The notes: generated from the sequence alone by a model not told the origin. DNA of 64,000 nucleotides from Pseudoxanthomonas koreensis (GCF_010093225.1 NZ_PDWM01000002.1:62001-126000), one strand, 5' to 3'; numbered from the stretch's first letter, positions 34,237 to 44,256 are shown. Program-made: numbers and translations.

Positions 34237-34917
34237 TCAGCCGCGGCAGTCGACCGGCAGGTGGCGGTCTTCCACTTCCGAACTGCATTCCCAGCCGGAG
34301 CGGTCCGGATGGTATTCGAGCCACAGCGCCTTGCCGTCGAGCGCGGCCTTGCCGGGCGCGGCCAGGGTCGCCTCCAGCCCGCCCAGGTCGCTGTCTTCGA
34401 ACTCGCCGAACTCGACCCGGGCCAGGCCGGCGCCGGCGTAGCTCTCCGGCGTGCCGAAGTCCTCGTCGTCGTTGGTCGGGCAGCGGCCGTTCACGGCGAC
34501 GAATTCGGCCACCTGCACCTGCAGCGCCTTGGCCTGGACGATGGCCGAGGTGGCCTGCGCGCGCAGGGTGTAGTCGTTGTAGGCCGGCACCGCGATCGCG
34601 GCGAGGATGCCGAGCACGGCCAGCGCGAACATGCCGCCGACCACGATGAGCAGCGCGATCACCACGCCGGACATGCCCGGGCGCGGCGCGCTCGCCATCG
34701 CCACCGCGGGCGCCGCGGTGGCCGGCAGCGGCGGCGGTGCGGCCGGCAGCTCCAGTTCGGCGGCGAACGCGTGCAGCGCGCGCCAGCCCGGCTCGCCTTC
34801 GCGCCAGACCAGGGTCTGTGCGTCGATCGCGCCGGACATGGCCAGCGCGCGCAGTTGCTCTGCCCGCAGCGGGCCATGCCGCTGCCGGTCGGCAGTGGCG
34901 TAGTACCAGTCAGTCAT
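34237..34917 (-). CDS. GYF_2 (DUF4339) - pilin-like fusion membrane protein
   Basis: 226 residues. A GYF_2 domain (MTDWYYATADRQRHGPLRAEQLRALAMSGAIDAQTLVWREGEPGW) and a Pro/Ala linker to about residue 80 precede a hydrophobic helix. That helix runs on as AVLGILAAIAVPAYNDYTLRAQATSAI, the N-terminal alpha-helix of type IV pilins. The C-terminus is pilin-like too, with two Cys (GWECSSEVEDRHLPVDC). There is no prepilin leader, so it is unlikely to be processed by PilD. It may be a membrane-anchored pilin relative with a cytoplasmic adaptor. Function unknown. Confidence 0.8.
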   Translation of the reverse strand: MTDWYYATADRQRHGPLRAEQLRALAMSGAIDAQTLVWREGEPGWRALHAFAAELELPAAPPPLPATAAPAVAMASAPRPGMSGVVIALLIVVGGMFALAVLGILAAIAVPAYNDYTLRAQATSAIVQAKALQVQVAEFVAVNGRCPTNDDEDFGTPESYAGAGLARVEFGEFEDSDLGGLEATLAAPGKAALDGKALWLEYHPDRSGWECSSEVEDRHLPVDCRG

Positions 34918-34967
34918 GCGTTTTCCCCGAAGCAGGCGGCCAACTTACCCCATGCCCCTGGTGCGCG

Positions 34968-34989
34968 GAAGCCGGCTTGCGCCGGCTTC
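34968..34989 (-). terminator. Hairpin after smg
   Basis: GAAGCCGGC-TTGC-GCCGGCTTC, a perfect 9-bp stem 41 nt past the smg stop, without a U-tract. Possible terminator or 3' protector between smg and the GYF_2 genes. Confidence 0.45.
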
Positions 34990-35030
34990 GCGGAATTCCG
35001 ATGCGGTTTTTCCAGCGCGATGCGCCGCGT

Positions 35031-35504
35031 TCAATGCACCGGCTCGGGCTCCTCGCCGAACATCTGCGTTTCCATCCAGGCGTAGGCCGCTTCGGCGCCG
35101 GGCTGGTTGAACAGCACCATCAGCACCACCCACTTCAGGTCGTCCAGGTCCAGCTCGTCCTGGTCCAGGGCCATGGCGCGGTCGAGCACCAGTTCGCGCT
35201 GGCCGGGGTCGAGTACGCCCTGCTGTTCCAGGAACAGCAGGAAGCCGCGGCATTCGACGTCGAGCCGGTCCAGCTCGGCGCCGTGGTAGACCCGCACCGG
35301 GCCGTCGACCCGTGCCTGCGCGCCGGCCGGGCGCTGCTGCGCCAGCCCGTCGAGCCAGTCGAAGGCCTTGCTGATTTCGCTGGGGCTGAAGCCGGCCTCG
35401 ATCAGGCCTTGTTGCAGCGGGTCGCGGTCGCGGAGGGTGTCCGCATCGTCGCCGATGTAGTGTTCGAAGAGGTAGAGCAGTACGTCCAGGATGCTTTCTT
35501 TCAT
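35031..35504 (-). CDS. smg: Smg family protein (DUF494)
   Basis: 157-residue acidic protein, [22 protein letters not shown] and onward, with [21 protein letters not shown] and the C-terminal [17 protein letters not shown]. The family is found in gamma- and betaproteobacteria, almost always next to dprA; function is not established. The gene follows dprA by 77 nt here and precedes the GYF_2 pair and topA, the usual order in this group with an insertion. Confidence 0.95.
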   Translation of the reverse strand: MKESILDVLLYLFEHYIGDDADTLRDRDPLQQGLIEAGFSPSEISKAFDWLDGLAQQRPAGAQARVDGPVRVYHGAELDRLDVECRGFLLFLEQQGVLDPGQRELVLDRAMALDQDELDLDDLKWVVLMVLFNQPGAEAAYAWMETQMFGEEPEPVH

Positions 35505-35581
35505 TGCCCTCGGCCTGCGCCCCGTGGGGGGCGCCGTGGGGTGGGGAACCCCCTGCTTCGCGCGTGTCGCGGCCGGCGGGG

Positions 35582-36739
35582 TCAGGCGGCGTTGCCGCCG
35601 CCGGTGGACCGGCGTGTGTAGCGGCCATGTTCGACCGCGACCCGCCCATCCAGTTCCATGCCAAGCAGCATGGATGACACCGTGGCGGGCGTCAATCCGG
35701 TGCGTTCGACCAGCGCATCCATAGGGGTGGGGTCGTGGCCGAGGGCCGCCCACAATCTGTCGGGGTCGGCCCGGGGGGCCAGCAGGGGCAGCTGAACCCC
35801 TTCCGCAGGCGCCGGCGGGGGTCCCGCGGCGGCCTGTTCCGGCGCCAGCCAGGCCGCCAGCCGGCCGGCCAATGGCGCGATCCCGGCCAGGACCTCGTCC
35901 GGGTGTTCGACCAGCTGGGCGCCCTCGCGGATCAGCCGGTGGCAGCCCCGGGCCTGCGGGTGGTGGATCGAGCCGGGGATGGCGAAGACCTCGCGGCCGG
36001 CCTCCCCGGCCTGGCGCGCGGTGATCAGCGCACCCGAGCGCAGCGCCGCCTCAACCACCAGGGTGCCCAGGGCCAGGCCGGCGATGATCCGGTTGCGGCT
36101 GGGGAAGTGGCCCGGCCGCGCCGGGGTGCCGGGCGGATGCTCGCTGACCACCGCGCCGCGCGCGGCGATCCGCGCGCGCAGGTCGGCGTGGTGCCCGGGG
36201 AAGGCCAGGTCCGGCCCGGTGCCGAGCACGGCGACGGTGCCGCCCGGCGTTTCCAGCGCCGCTTCATGCGCGGCCGCATCGATCCCGGCGGCCATGCCGC
36301 TGGCGACCAGCAGGCCGGCGCGCCCCAGCGCCGCGGCGAACAGCCGCGCGTTGTCGCGGCCGCCGGCGCTGGCCGCACGCGAGCCGACCACGGCCACCGC
36401 CGGCCGCCACAGCAGGTCCGGGTCGCCGTCCACGAACAGGGCCAGCGGCGGCGACGGCATCTGCCGCAGCAGCGGCGGGGAGCGCGGGTCGTCGCAGCCG
36501 ACCAGGTGGTGGCGCGGATGTTCCAGCCAGGCCAGCACCGCCGCGATCGCCGCCGCCGGCACTGCCGCCAACCGCACCCGCAGTTCCGGGTCGGCGCTGT
36601 CGCCGTCGCCGCGCAGCAGCGCGCGCCGTGGCGCGCTGCGGCCGCCGGCGAGCACGGCACGCAGCAGTGGCAGCGGGTCGGCGGGTTCGCGCGACTGGCG
36701 GGGATCGCCGGTGCCAGGGGGCGGGCGTTCTATGGGCAT
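35582..36739 (-). CDS. dprA: DNA-processing protein DprA
   Basis: 385-residue single-strand DNA-binding protein that loads RecA on incoming DNA in natural transformation. The Rossmann-like core contains [54 protein letters not shown], and [20 protein letters not shown]. The C-terminal winged helix reads [37 protein letters not shown]. Length is normal. It lies between the LysM gene and smg. An in-frame Met four codons earlier is possible. Confidence 0.96.
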   Translation of the reverse strand: MPIERPPPGTGDPRQSREPADPLPLLRAVLAGGRSAPRRALLRGDGDSADPELRVRLAAVPAAAIAAVLAWLEHPRHHLVGCDDPRSPPLLRQMPSPPLALFVDGDPDLLWRPAVAVVGSRAASAGGRDNARLFAAALGRAGLLVASGMAAGIDAAAHEAALETPGGTVAVLGTGPDLAFPGHHADLRARIAARGAVVSEHPPGTPARPGHFPSRNRIIAGLALGTLVVEAALRSGALITARQAGEAGREVFAIPGSIHHPQARGCHRLIREGAQLVEHPDEVLAGIAPLAGRLAAWLAPEQAAAGPPPAPAEGVQLPLLAPRADPDRLWAALGHDPTPMDALVERTGLTPATVSSMLLGMELDGRVAVEHGRYTRRSTGGGNAA

Positions 36740-36796
36740 GGCCCGAGCGTGGCCCGGAAACAGCGACGGCGCCCTGGGGCGCCGTCGCTGCGTGCT

Positions 36797-36835
36797 GTAG
36801 GAATCGTGCTGCCGCGGATGCGGCCGCAGTCCTAC
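36797..36835. repeat. GTAGGA...TCCTAC inverted repeat overlapping the LysM stop
   Basis: 39 bp with terminal GTAGGA and TCCTAC and an imperfect GC-rich inner stem (CTGC...GCAG). On the minus strand its TAG (36834-36832) is the stop codon of the LysM gene. It lies between that gene and dprA. Confidence 0.65.
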
Positions 36836-37959
36836 TGGGCGTCCGGATGCCTCGCGCCGAAGCCGACCCGGACTGGCTTGACCCCGTCCATCACCAGCGC
36901 ATAGCTGACCTTGTCGAAGGTGCGGAAGACCATGGCGTGGGCCGCGTATTCCTCCGGCAGGGCCACGGTGCTGCCGCCGCCGGTGAACTGGTCGTCCATA
37001 CGCGAGGTGCGCGGGCCGTGGACCCGGTCGTTGACATGGCGGCCCGGGCGCCACAGCGAGAACACGGTGCCGTTGTCGATGCCGTCCAGGCGGCCGGCGG
37101 AGATCGCGATGACGTCGCGCGGACCGCCGGCGGTGCCGCCGACGGTGCCGACCGCCAGCACCATCGGCGCCTCGGCCGGCTGGATGGCGGGCGCGTGCGG
37201 GAAGAACTGCAGGTCGTAGGCCTGCGCTTCGACCGGGATCACGCGGTCGCCGGCACGCACTTCCTGGCCGCTGTCCTCCAGGCCCAGGGTGGCGACTTCG
37301 GCGCCGCCGGTGCCGGCGGCTCGGACGACCGTGCCGATGTTGACCTTGGCCAGTTCATAGCCGAGGACCTCGTTGCGGCTGCTCGGCGGCACGTAGTGGC
37401 TCCACAGGGAGCCGTCCAGCGGCATCGTGCTGCCATTCTGCTCGAGGTGCTGGAACGGGCGCGGCAGGGCGTAGCGCACGGTCGGGCGCAGCACCATGTA
37501 GCGCTGGCCGGCGGCGATGCCATCCAGGCCCTTCACGTAGGCGATCTGGCCGGCACTGCCGCGCAGGCGGTTGTCCTCGAAACCGACCACGTAGGGCAGG
37601 TGTTCGAAGGCGTCGACCACGCGCACGTCCTTCAGGAACGGCTCGATCTCGGACAGCGGCACGGCCCCGATCGGCGCCTCGTCGCGCGGGCCCGGCTGCA
37701 CCGCCACGCGGTCCAGGTAGGCCAGGCTGAGCACGTCGCCCGGGAAGATCAGGTGCGGGTTGGCGACCTGCGGGTTGGCCTGCCAGATTTCCGGCCACAG
37801 CCAGGGCTTGCCGAGGAAGCGCCCGGCGATGTCCCAGAGGGTGTCGCCCCGGACCACGACGTAGGTTTCCGGATGGCTGCCGCGCGACTCGACGGCCGCG
37901 GCGTAGGTGGCGACGGTCAGCATCGCGACGGCGGCGACCGTACGAAGGCTTTTGAACAT
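36832..37959 (-). CDS. LysM peptidoglycan-binding domain protein
   Basis: 375-residue exported protein. The signal peptide is MFKSLRTVAAVAMLTVATYAAA. A LysM domain at about residues 32-80 (ETYVVVRGDTLWDIAGRFLGKPWLWPEIWQANPQVANPHLIFPGDVLSLAYL) is followed by about 290 residues conserved in this order without a named domain. It is always found upstream of dprA in this group, so an envelope role is likely, but its activity is unknown. It is divergent from def. The stop TAG lies in a dispersed repeat. Confidence 0.9.
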   Translation of the reverse strand: MFKSLRTVAAVAMLTVATYAAAVESRGSHPETYVVVRGDTLWDIAGRFLGKPWLWPEIWQANPQVANPHLIFPGDVLSLAYLDRVAVQPGPRDEAPIGAVPLSEIEPFLKDVRVVDAFEHLPYVVGFEDNRLRGSAGQIAYVKGLDGIAAGQRYMVLRPTVRYALPRPFQHLEQNGSTMPLDGSLWSHYVPPSSRNEVLGYELAKVNIGTVVRAAGTGGAEVATLGLEDSGQEVRAGDRVIPVEAQAYDLQFFPHAPAIQPAEAPMVLAVGTVGGTAGGPRDVIAISAGRLDGIDNGTVFSLWRPGRHVNDRVHGPRTSRMDDQFTGGGSTVALPEEYAAHAMVFRTFDKVSYALVMDGVKPVRVGFGARHPDAQ

Positions 37960-37995
37960 GTGTGCGATCCGCCTGATTCCCCGACAGGTTCGCCG

Positions 37996-38001
37996 ACTAT
38001 A
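37996..38001 (-). promoter_or_regulatory. Probable -10 of the LysM gene in the LysM/def divergent region
   Basis: TATAGT on the minus strand lies 36 nt before the LysM-gene ATG, with TTGCGC 19 nt upstream as a possible -35. On the plus strand TAGAAT (38037-38042) may serve def, 51 nt before its ATG. Both are weak calls. Confidence 0.4.
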
Positions 38002-38093
38002 GTCCAGAATTCAGGCCGTTGCGCAAGCTTCCGCGCTAGAATTGCGACAGCCAGCCGGTTTGTCGCCGGCCATCCCCCTCTGGAGCGCCTCCG

Positions 38094-38606
38094 ATGGCCA
38101 AGCTTCCCATCCTCGAGTTCCCCGACGCGCGCCTGCGGACCCGGGCCGAGCCGGTCGACGCCGGCCGCCTGGCCAGCCCCGGGTTCCAGCAACTGGTCGA
38201 CGACATGTTCGAGACCATGTATGCCGCCCCGGGCATTGGTCTTGCCGCGACCCAGGTCGACGCCCACCACCGCTTCATGGTCATCGACGTGAGCGAGGGC
38301 AAGGACCAGCCGCTGGTGTTCGTCAATCCGGACATCCGTGCCCGCGACGGCCAGCAGGTCTACCAGGAGGGTTGCCTGTCGATCCCGGGCATCTTCGCTG
38401 ACGTGACCCGCGCCGACACCATCACCGTGCGTTACCTGGATCGCGACGGCCGCGAGCAGGAGCTGACCACCGACGGCCTGCTGGCGGTGTGCATCCAGCA
38501 CGAGATCGACCACCTCGACGGCAAGCTGTTCATCGACTACCTGTCGCCGCTCAAGCGCGAGATGGTGCGCAAGAAGCTGGCCAAGGCGCGCAAGCACGCC
38601 GCCTGA
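38094..38606 (+). CDS. def: Peptide deformylase
   Basis: 170-residue Fe2+ hydrolase removing the formyl group from nascent proteins. All three motifs are present: [10 protein letters not shown] (motif 1, GxGxAAxQ), EGCLSIPG (motif 2, with the metal-binding Cys), and [12 protein letters not shown] (motif 3, HExxH). It is followed by fmt, which formylates the initiator tRNA, after a 187-bp gap. The gap shows only a GTCCCG-rich stretch and nothing recognisable. Confidence 0.97.
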   Translation: MAKLPILEFPDARLRTRAEPVDAGRLASPGFQQLVDDMFETMYAAPGIGLAATQVDAHHRFMVIDVSEGKDQPLVFVNPDIRARDGQQVYQEGCLSIPGIFADVTRADTITVRYLDRDGREQELTTDGLLAVCIQHEIDHLDGKLFIDYLSPLKREMVRKKLAKARKHAA

Positions 38607-38793
38607 TGCCGCCGGCGTGGGTCCGCTCGGGCCGCCCGCCCGCCGTTCACCGTCGATGTCCCGTTGACGTCCCGCCGCCGTCCCGTCGCCGCCCTGGTGT
38701 CACCGCCGGCACGCAGTCCTGGCGCCGCCTCCGGGCGGCGCATTGCGATGGAGTTTCCCCGTCCCCCATGAGCCAGGTCCCGAGGCAGGTCCG

Positions 38794-39717
38794 ATGAGGA
38801 TCGTTTTCGCCGGCACGCCAGATTTCGCGGTGCCTTCGCTGCGCGCCGCGGCGCAGCGTGGCGAAGTGGTGGCCGTCTATACCCAGCCCGACCGTCCCGC
38901 CGGCCGCGGCCGCGGCCTGGCGCCGTCGCCGGTGAAGCGGGAAGCGCTCGCCCGCGACCTGCCGGTGCTGCAGCCGGAGACCCTGCGCGACCCCGCCGCG
39001 CAGGCGCAGTTGCGCGCGCTGGAACCGGACCTGCTGGTGGTGGTGGCCTACGGCCTGATCCTGCCGCGTGCGGTGCTGGCGATGCCGCGCCATGGCTGCT
39101 GGAACGTGCATGCCTCGCTGCTGCCACGCTGGCGCGGTGCCGCGCCGATACAGCGCGCGATCCAGGCTGGCGATGCGCAAACCGGCGTCTGCCTGATGCA
39201 GATGGAAGCCGGCCTCGACACCGGACCGGTGCTGCTCGAGGCGGCCGCCGCGATCGGCGCCACGGAAACCGGCGGCCAGCGCCACGACCGCCTGGCGGCC
39301 CTGGGCGCGGAAGTCCTCGCCGACGGCCTGGGCCTGCTCCGCGCCGGGCTGCTGCCGGTGGCGCAGCCGCAGCCGGCCGAGGGCGTGACCTACGCGCACA
39401 AGCTGGACAAGGCCGAAGCGCGACTGAACTGGAGCCGGCCGGCCGGCGAACTGGCGCGCACGGTGCGCGCATTCGATCCATGGCCGGTGGCCGAGGCGGT
39501 GGTCGCCGGCGAACGCCTGCGTATCCATGGCGCGGTCGCGCTGGATGTCGCGCACGAGGCCGCGCCGGGCACCTTGCTCGCCGCCGGCCGCGACGGCATC
39601 GACATCGCCTGCAGGCAGGGCGCACTGCGGCTGCGCGTGGTCCAGCGCGAAGGTGGACGCGCGATCACCGCCGCCGACTGGCTCAACGCGCGCCGCGACC
39701 TGGCGCGGGACGGCTGA
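38794..39717 (+). CDS. fmt: Methionyl-tRNA formyltransferase
   Basis: 307-residue enzyme formylating Met-tRNAfMet with 10-formyl-THF. [19 protein letters not shown] and the loop [21 protein letters not shown] are characteristic. [20 protein letters not shown] carries the catalytic Asn-x-His, and [13 protein letters not shown] the catalytic Asp region. The C-terminal OB domain includes [18 protein letters not shown]. Its ATG at 38794 follows GAGGCAGG. rsmB starts 3 nt after its stop, so def-fmt-rsmB form the usual cluster. Confidence 0.97.
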   Translation: MRIVFAGTPDFAVPSLRAAAQRGEVVAVYTQPDRPAGRGRGLAPSPVKREALARDLPVLQPETLRDPAAQAQLRALEPDLLVVVAYGLILPRAVLAMPRHGCWNVHASLLPRWRGAAPIQRAIQAGDAQTGVCLMQMEAGLDTGPVLLEAAAAIGATETGGQRHDRLAALGAEVLADGLGLLRAGLLPVAQPQPAEGVTYAHKLDKAEARLNWSRPAGELARTVRAFDPWPVAEAVVAGERLRIHGAVALDVAHEAAPGTLLAAGRDGIDIACRQGALRLRVVQREGGRAITAADWLNARRDLARDG

Positions 39718-39720
39718 TCG

Positions 39721-41178
39721 ATGTCTGCACCGCGCCCGCCTGGTGACCGTCGTCCGCGCCCGCCTGCGCGCCAGGCCGCGGATGGCTCGGGGCGCCGCGG
39801 CGATGGCGATGCCGCGCGTGGCTCTTCCGCGCCTTCCGGCCGCGGCCCGGCCCCCTCGCGGCCGCCACTGGCGCCCGGCGTGGAGACCCGCGTGCTCGCC
39901 GCGCAGGTGCTCGACGCGGTGGTCCACCGCGGCCGTTCGCTGAAGTCCGAACTGGCGCCGGTGCTGCCGCGCCTGCCCGACCCGCGCGACCGGGCCCTGC
40001 TCGAGGCGATCGTGTTCACCGCGCTGCGCGGGCGCTACCGCTACGACCCGGCGCTGCGCGGCTGGCTGCAGAAGCCGCCGGGCCCGGCCGACGGCCCGCT
40101 GCTGGCGCTGCTGCTGGCCGGCTGCGCCCAGCTCGACGCGCTGCAGCTGCCGGCGCACGCCGCACTCGATGCCACGGTCGAGGCGGCGCGCGCACTGGGC
40201 CGCCCGCACCAGGCCGGGCTGGTCAACGCGCTGCTGCGCCGCGCCCAACGCGAAGGTTCCCCCACTGCCGACCCCGCCGGCGCCTGGCCGGCGTGGCTGC
40301 GCGAACGGATCGAGGCGGCCTGGCCGGAGCACGCGGCAGCGGGGTTCGCCGGCAGCGCGCAGCCGGCGCCACTGTGGCTGCGGGTCAACCGCCGCCGCAT
40401 CGACCGCGACGGATATCGTGCGCAACTGGCGCAGGCCGGCATCGAGGCCGGCACCGACCCGCGCCTGGCCGACGCGCTGCGCCTGGACTTGCCGGTGCCG
40501 GTGGCCGTGCTGCCCGGTTTCGACGAAGGCCTGGTCGCGGTCCAGGACGGTTCTGCGCAGCAGGCCGCCGACGCGCTCGGCGCCGAGCCCGGCGCGCGCG
40601 TGCTCGACGCCTGCGCCGCGCCCGGCGGCAAGGCCGCGCACCTGCTCGAACGCGACCCGGCGCTGGAACTGCTGGCGCTGGACGTGGATCCGCGCCGGGT
40701 GGCGCGGATCGAGGACAACCTGCGCCGCGCCGGCGTGTCCGGCGAGGAAGCCGGCGAACGCGTGCAGGTGCGCGTGGCCGACGCGACCCTGCCGGCGCTG
40801 TGGTGGGACGGCTTCAGCTTCGACGCGATCCTGCTCGATGCGCCGTGCTCCGCCACCGGCGTGGTCCGGCGCCAGCCCGACATCCTGCTGCACCGCCGCC
40901 CGGAAGACATCGACCAGCTGGTGCAGCTGCAGGCGCGCCTGCTCGATGCCACCTGGCCGCTGCTGCGGGCGGGCGGCAACCTGCTCTACGCGACCTGTTC
41001 GGTGTTGCCGGAAGAGAACGCGCGGCAGGTCGAAGCCTTCCTCGCGCGCACGGCCGACGCCCGCGCCGTCGCGCTGGACGCCGGCTTCGGCCATGCCGCC
41101 GGCCCGGGCCGGCAGCGCCTGCCCGGCGAGGACGGCATGGACGGGTTCTTCTACGCACTGCTCACGAAGGCGGGCTGA
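39721..41178 (+). CDS. rsmB: 16S rRNA (cytosine967-C5)-methyltransferase
   Basis: 485 residues. A 50-residue Arg/Pro/Gly-rich N-terminal extension precedes the NusB-like domain ([25 protein letters not shown], about residues 54-180) and the methyltransferase domain. SAM motifs are [16 protein letters not shown] and [19 protein letters not shown], the latter with the first catalytic Cys. [21 protein letters not shown] holds the second. The extension is longer than in E. coli RsmB; the next good start would be deep inside, so the annotated ATG is kept. Confidence 0.95.
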   Translation: MSAPRPPGDRRPRPPARQAADGSGRRGDGDAARGSSAPSGRGPAPSRPPLAPGVETRVLAAQVLDAVVHRGRSLKSELAPVLPRLPDPRDRALLEAIVFTALRGRYRYDPALRGWLQKPPGPADGPLLALLLAGCAQLDALQLPAHAALDATVEAARALGRPHQAGLVNALLRRAQREGSPTADPAGAWPAWLRERIEAAWPEHAAAGFAGSAQPAPLWLRVNRRRIDRDGYRAQLAQAGIEAGTDPRLADALRLDLPVPVAVLPGFDEGLVAVQDGSAQQAADALGAEPGARVLDACAAPGGKAAHLLERDPALELLALDVDPRRVARIEDNLRRAGVSGEEAGERVQVRVADATLPALWWDGFSFDAILLDAPCSATGVVRRQPDILLHRRPEDIDQLVQLQARLLDATWPLLRAGGNLLYATCSVLPEENARQVEAFLARTADARAVALDAGFGHAAGPGRQRLPGEDGMDGFFYALLTKAG

Positions 41179-41186
41179 GCGCCGGC

Positions 41187-41192
41187 TATCAT
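41187..41192 (+). promoter_or_regulatory. -10-like TATCAT 8 nt before the ArnT-like gene
   Basis: TATCAT ends 8 nt before the ATG at 41201, in the 22-nt gap after rsmB. It points to a separate leaderless transcript for the glycosyltransferase. Confidence 0.45.
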
Positions 41193-41200
41193 CGCCGCCC

Positions 41201-42922
41201 ATGCCCCCGACGTCCGACGCGCGCAGGCGCGACACCTGGCTGTTCTGGATCACCGCCCTGCTGGTGCTCGGCGCCGGCCTGGGCCTGCGCGACCCCTGGC
41301 CGGCCGACGAGCCGCGCTTCGCCCTGGTGGCCAGGCAGATGGTGGAGAGCGGCGACTGGCTGTTCCCGCACCGCGGGATCGAGTTGTACTCGGACAAGCC
41401 GCCGATGCTGATGTGGCTGCAGGCTGCGTTCTACGCCGTCTTCGGCAACTGGCGCGTGGCCTTCCTGCTGCCTTCGCTGCTGGCCGCGCTGGGCACGCTG
41501 TGGTGCGTGCAGGACCTGGGCCGGCGGCTGTGGACGCGCAAGGTCGGCCTGTATGCGGCGTGGGCGCTGCTGTTCGCGTTCCAGTTCACCTGGCAGGCGA
41601 AGAAGGCGCAGATCGATCCGCTGGTCACCTTCTTCATCACCCTGGCCAACTACGGCCTGCTGCGCCACCTGCTGCTCGGACCGGACTGGCGCTGGTGGAC
41701 GCTGGGCTGGTTCGCGGCGGGCCTGGGCACGATCACCAAGGGCGTGGGCGCGATCGCACTGCTGATGCTGTTGCCGGCGGCGGTCGCGTCGCTGCGCGGC
41801 TGGCCGCGGGTGCGCGTGCACGTGCGCGATGCGCGCTTCTGGCTGGGACCGCTGGCGTTCGTGGTGGCCGTATCGCTGTGGCTGCTGCCGATGGTGGCGG
41901 TGGCGCTGGCCACGGACCTGCCCGAATATCGCGCGTACATGGAGGACATCCTGTTCCGGCAGACCGCGAAGCGTTACTCGCAGTCCTGGGACCACCATCA
42001 GCCGCCCTGGTATTTCCTCGGGGTGATGCTCGCCATGTGGATCCCGCCAGCGCTGGCGCTGCCGTGGGCGCTGCCAGCCTGGTGGCGGCGGCTGCGGCGC
42101 CGTGACGCGCGCTACCTGCTGCCGCTGGCGTGGTGGGCGCTGGTGCTGGTGTTCTTCTCGATCCCGGACGGCAAGCGCGACGTCTACCTCATGCCGGCGC
42201 TGCCGATGATGTGCCTGGCGCTGGCGCCGCTGTTGCCGGGGCTGCTGCGCAGGCGCTGGGCGCAGGCGCTGCTGCTGGCGTCGGCCGGACTGCTGGCCTT
42301 GCTGTTCCTTGCCGGCGGCGCAGTCCTGTCCGGCGGCGACGGTGCGCTGGCCGAGCGGTTGCAGCAACAGCGCGGCCTGGACGCGGAAGGGTTGCACGCC
42401 GGGGCGTGGATGCTGCTGGCGATCGGGGCCTGGGGCGCCGGTTGCGTGCTGGCGTTCCGCCGCCGCGCCGCCGCCGCGCTGCTGGCGACCCTGGCCGGGG
42501 TCTGGGTGGCTTTCAGCGTGGTCGGCTACCCGATCCTCAACGACGCCAGTTCGGCGCGCGGAGTGATGGCCGGGGCCGGGAAGCGGATCGGCCCGGACGC
42601 GGAGCTGGGGCTGGTGGCGTGGAAGGAACAGAACCTGCTGATGGCCGACCGCGACGCGGTCGACTTCGGCTTCAAGGTGCCGTGGGACGAGCAACTGCGG
42701 CGGGGCGTGGCCTGGCAGGCGCAGGCGCCCGGGCGCTGGCTGCTGGTGCAGGAGGCGGCGCTGGAAGCTTGCCTGGACCGCGGGCGGATCGAGCTGGCCG
42801 GGATTTCCAACCGCCGCCGTTGGTGGCTGGTGCCGCCCGGGGCGGCGACCGGGCCCTGCGAGGCCAGTGCCGGCGAGCGCGCCCGCGCCGAGGCCGGGCA
42901 GGGCCACGAGGACGACGACTAG
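41201..42922 (+). CDS. ArnT/PMT-like membrane glycosyltransferase (GT83 type)
   Basis: 573-residue polytopic protein. The N-terminal block LRDPWPADEPRFALVARQMVESGDWLFPHRGIELYSDKPPMLMWLQAAFYAVFG carries the Asp-Glu pair and D-K-P-P motif of ArnT-family enzymes. These transfer sugars from undecaprenyl-phosphate to lipid A or other glycoconjugates at the periplasmic face. FSIPDGKRDVYLMPALPMM is a further conserved loop. About eleven helices are followed by a C-terminal soluble part. The true donor and acceptor are unknown; calling it arnT would overstate the evidence. An O-antigen-ligase-like gene follows, suggesting envelope glycan assembly. Confidence 0.83.
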   Translation: MPPTSDARRRDTWLFWITALLVLGAGLGLRDPWPADEPRFALVARQMVESGDWLFPHRGIELYSDKPPMLMWLQAAFYAVFGNWRVAFLLPSLLAALGTLWCVQDLGRRLWTRKVGLYAAWALLFAFQFTWQAKKAQIDPLVTFFITLANYGLLRHLLLGPDWRWWTLGWFAAGLGTITKGVGAIALLMLLPAAVASLRGWPRVRVHVRDARFWLGPLAFVVAVSLWLLPMVAVALATDLPEYRAYMEDILFRQTAKRYSQSWDHHQPPWYFLGVMLAMWIPPALALPWALPAWWRRLRRRDARYLLPLAWWALVLVFFSIPDGKRDVYLMPALPMMCLALAPLLPGLLRRRWAQALLLASAGLLALLFLAGGAVLSGGDGALAERLQQQRGLDAEGLHAGAWMLLAIGAWGAGCVLAFRRRAAAALLATLAGVWVAFSVVGYPILNDASSARGVMAGAGKRIGPDAELGLVAWKEQNLLMADRDAVDFGFKVPWDEQLRRGVAWQAQAPGRWLLVQEAALEACLDRGRIELAGISNRRRWWLVPPGAATGPCEASAGERARAEAGQGHEDDD

Positions 42923-42993
42923 GAAGAGGCGCCGGCTCAGCGCATGTTCCGCCAGCGGGCGCGAAGATGCCACGCCCGGCCTGGAGCGCACGA

Positions 42994-44256
42994 ATGGAAG
43001 CCCTGCGCATGGAAGACAACAAGCGGGACCTGCGCCTGCGCTGGGCCATGGCCTGCGCGGCGCTGGGCCTGTGGTGCCTGCCGGCACTGGTCCTGGCCGT
43101 GCCCAAGGGGCTGCTGCCGTTCGGACTGCTGCTGCTGGCGTCGACCCTGCTGGTGCCGCTGCGCATGTGCCGCGCCGCGCGCGACATCGGCTGGCCCCTG
43201 CTGGTGGTGGCGGCGACGGCGCTGGTGCCATTGCTGGTGGCGCTGGCCTCGGTCCGGCTGACCGGCTCGAGCGAGGGCATCGACAGCCGCGACCGCCTGC
43301 TGGCGTTGCCGTGGACGATGGCCTGGGCCTGGGCACTGGGTCCGTCGCGGGCGATGCTCTGGCGCGGAGCGCTGGCCGGGCTGCTGGCCGCGGCGGCGTT
43401 GGCGGGGGCGCAGGTCCTGGCCGGTGCCGAGCGCGCTGCCGGCTGGCTCAACGCGATCGTCTTCGCCGACGTGGTGCTGGTGTTGATGGTGCTGGTGGTG
43501 TTCTGCCGGCCGCGGCACCGCTGGCGCCTGGCCAGCCTTGGCCTGGCCCTGGGCTTCCTCGCGATCCTGCTCAGCGGTACCCGCGGCGCCTGGCCGGGGA
43601 TGCTGCTGCTGTTGCTGGTGCTGGTCCTGGGCAGCGGCTGGCGCAGCAGGCGCAGCCGCGGCCTGCTGCTGGCCACGCTGGTCGCCGGCGGGGCGGTGCT
43701 ACTGGCGTCGGTCCCGGCGCTGACCGAACAGGTGCGGCTGGTCGAACTGCGCCACGACATCGAGCGGATGGAAAGCGGCGACCGCAACTCTTCCGCCGGC
43801 GCGCGCCTGGAGCGTTTGCAGGTGGCGGCCGGGGCGTTCGCCGATGCCCCCTGGACCGGAGTGGGCATCGGCGAGTTCGACCTGGCGATGCAGCGCCTGC
43901 CGATCTGCAGGGGAGCAGGGGCGGCGCGGGTCGAGCGGTGCCACTTCGGCCACGCGCACAACGACCTGGCCGAATGGGCCGCGACCATGGGCGTGCCGGG
44001 CGTGCTGTCGCTGCTGCTGCTCTACGGGGTTCCGCTGTGGCTGTTCCTGCGCCTGCGGCGTGCGACCGACCAGGGCCGGCTGCGCGGCTCGGCGGCTGCG
44101 GGGGCGATGCTCGTGGCGATGTTCCTGCTGGCGGGACTGACCCAGTCGATGTTCGCGCACCAGACCACCACCAGCATCTATGCCGCGCTGGGCGGGATCC
44201 TGCTTGGCCTGGCCCTGCGCGAGGCGGGCTGGCGTGCGGGCGACTCGCGCCCTTAA
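42994..44256 (+). CDS. O-antigen ligase/polymerase family (Wzy_C) membrane protein
   Basis: 420-residue protein with about ten helices. The Wzy_C region is recognised by [25 protein letters not shown], and by a periplasmic loop ending in [53 protein letters not shown]. The H-x-H-N/D block is typical of WaaL-type ligases. It could join O-antigen or another glycan to lipid A-core or protein. ATG 42994 has GGAG 7 nt upstream; a Met nine codons earlier lacks this. It follows the ArnT-like gene by 71 nt. Confidence 0.82.
   Translation: MEALRMEDNKRDLRLRWAMACAALGLWCLPALVLAVPKGLLPFGLLLLASTLLVPLRMCRAARDIGWPLLVVAATALVPLLVALASVRLTGSSEGIDSRDRLLALPWTMAWAWALGPSRAMLWRGALAGLLAAAALAGAQVLAGAERAAGWLNAIVFADVVLVLMVLVVFCRPRHRWRLASLGLALGFLAILLSGTRGAWPGMLLLLLVLVLGSGWRSRRSRGLLLATLVAGGAVLLASVPALTEQVRLVELRHDIERMESGDRNSSAGARLERLQVAAGAFADAPWTGVGIGEFDLAMQRLPICRGAGAARVERCHFGHAHNDLAEWAATMGVPGVLSLLLLYGVPLWLFLRLRRATDQGRLRGSAAAGAMLVAMFLLAGLTQSMFAHQTTTSIYAALGGILLGLALREAGWRAGDSRP

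Noticed and set aside
38630-38720. Repeated GTCCCG units between def and fmt as a tandem repeat or CRISPR-like array
   Set aside because: The units are short, irregular and without spacers; ordinary GC-rich intergenic DNA.
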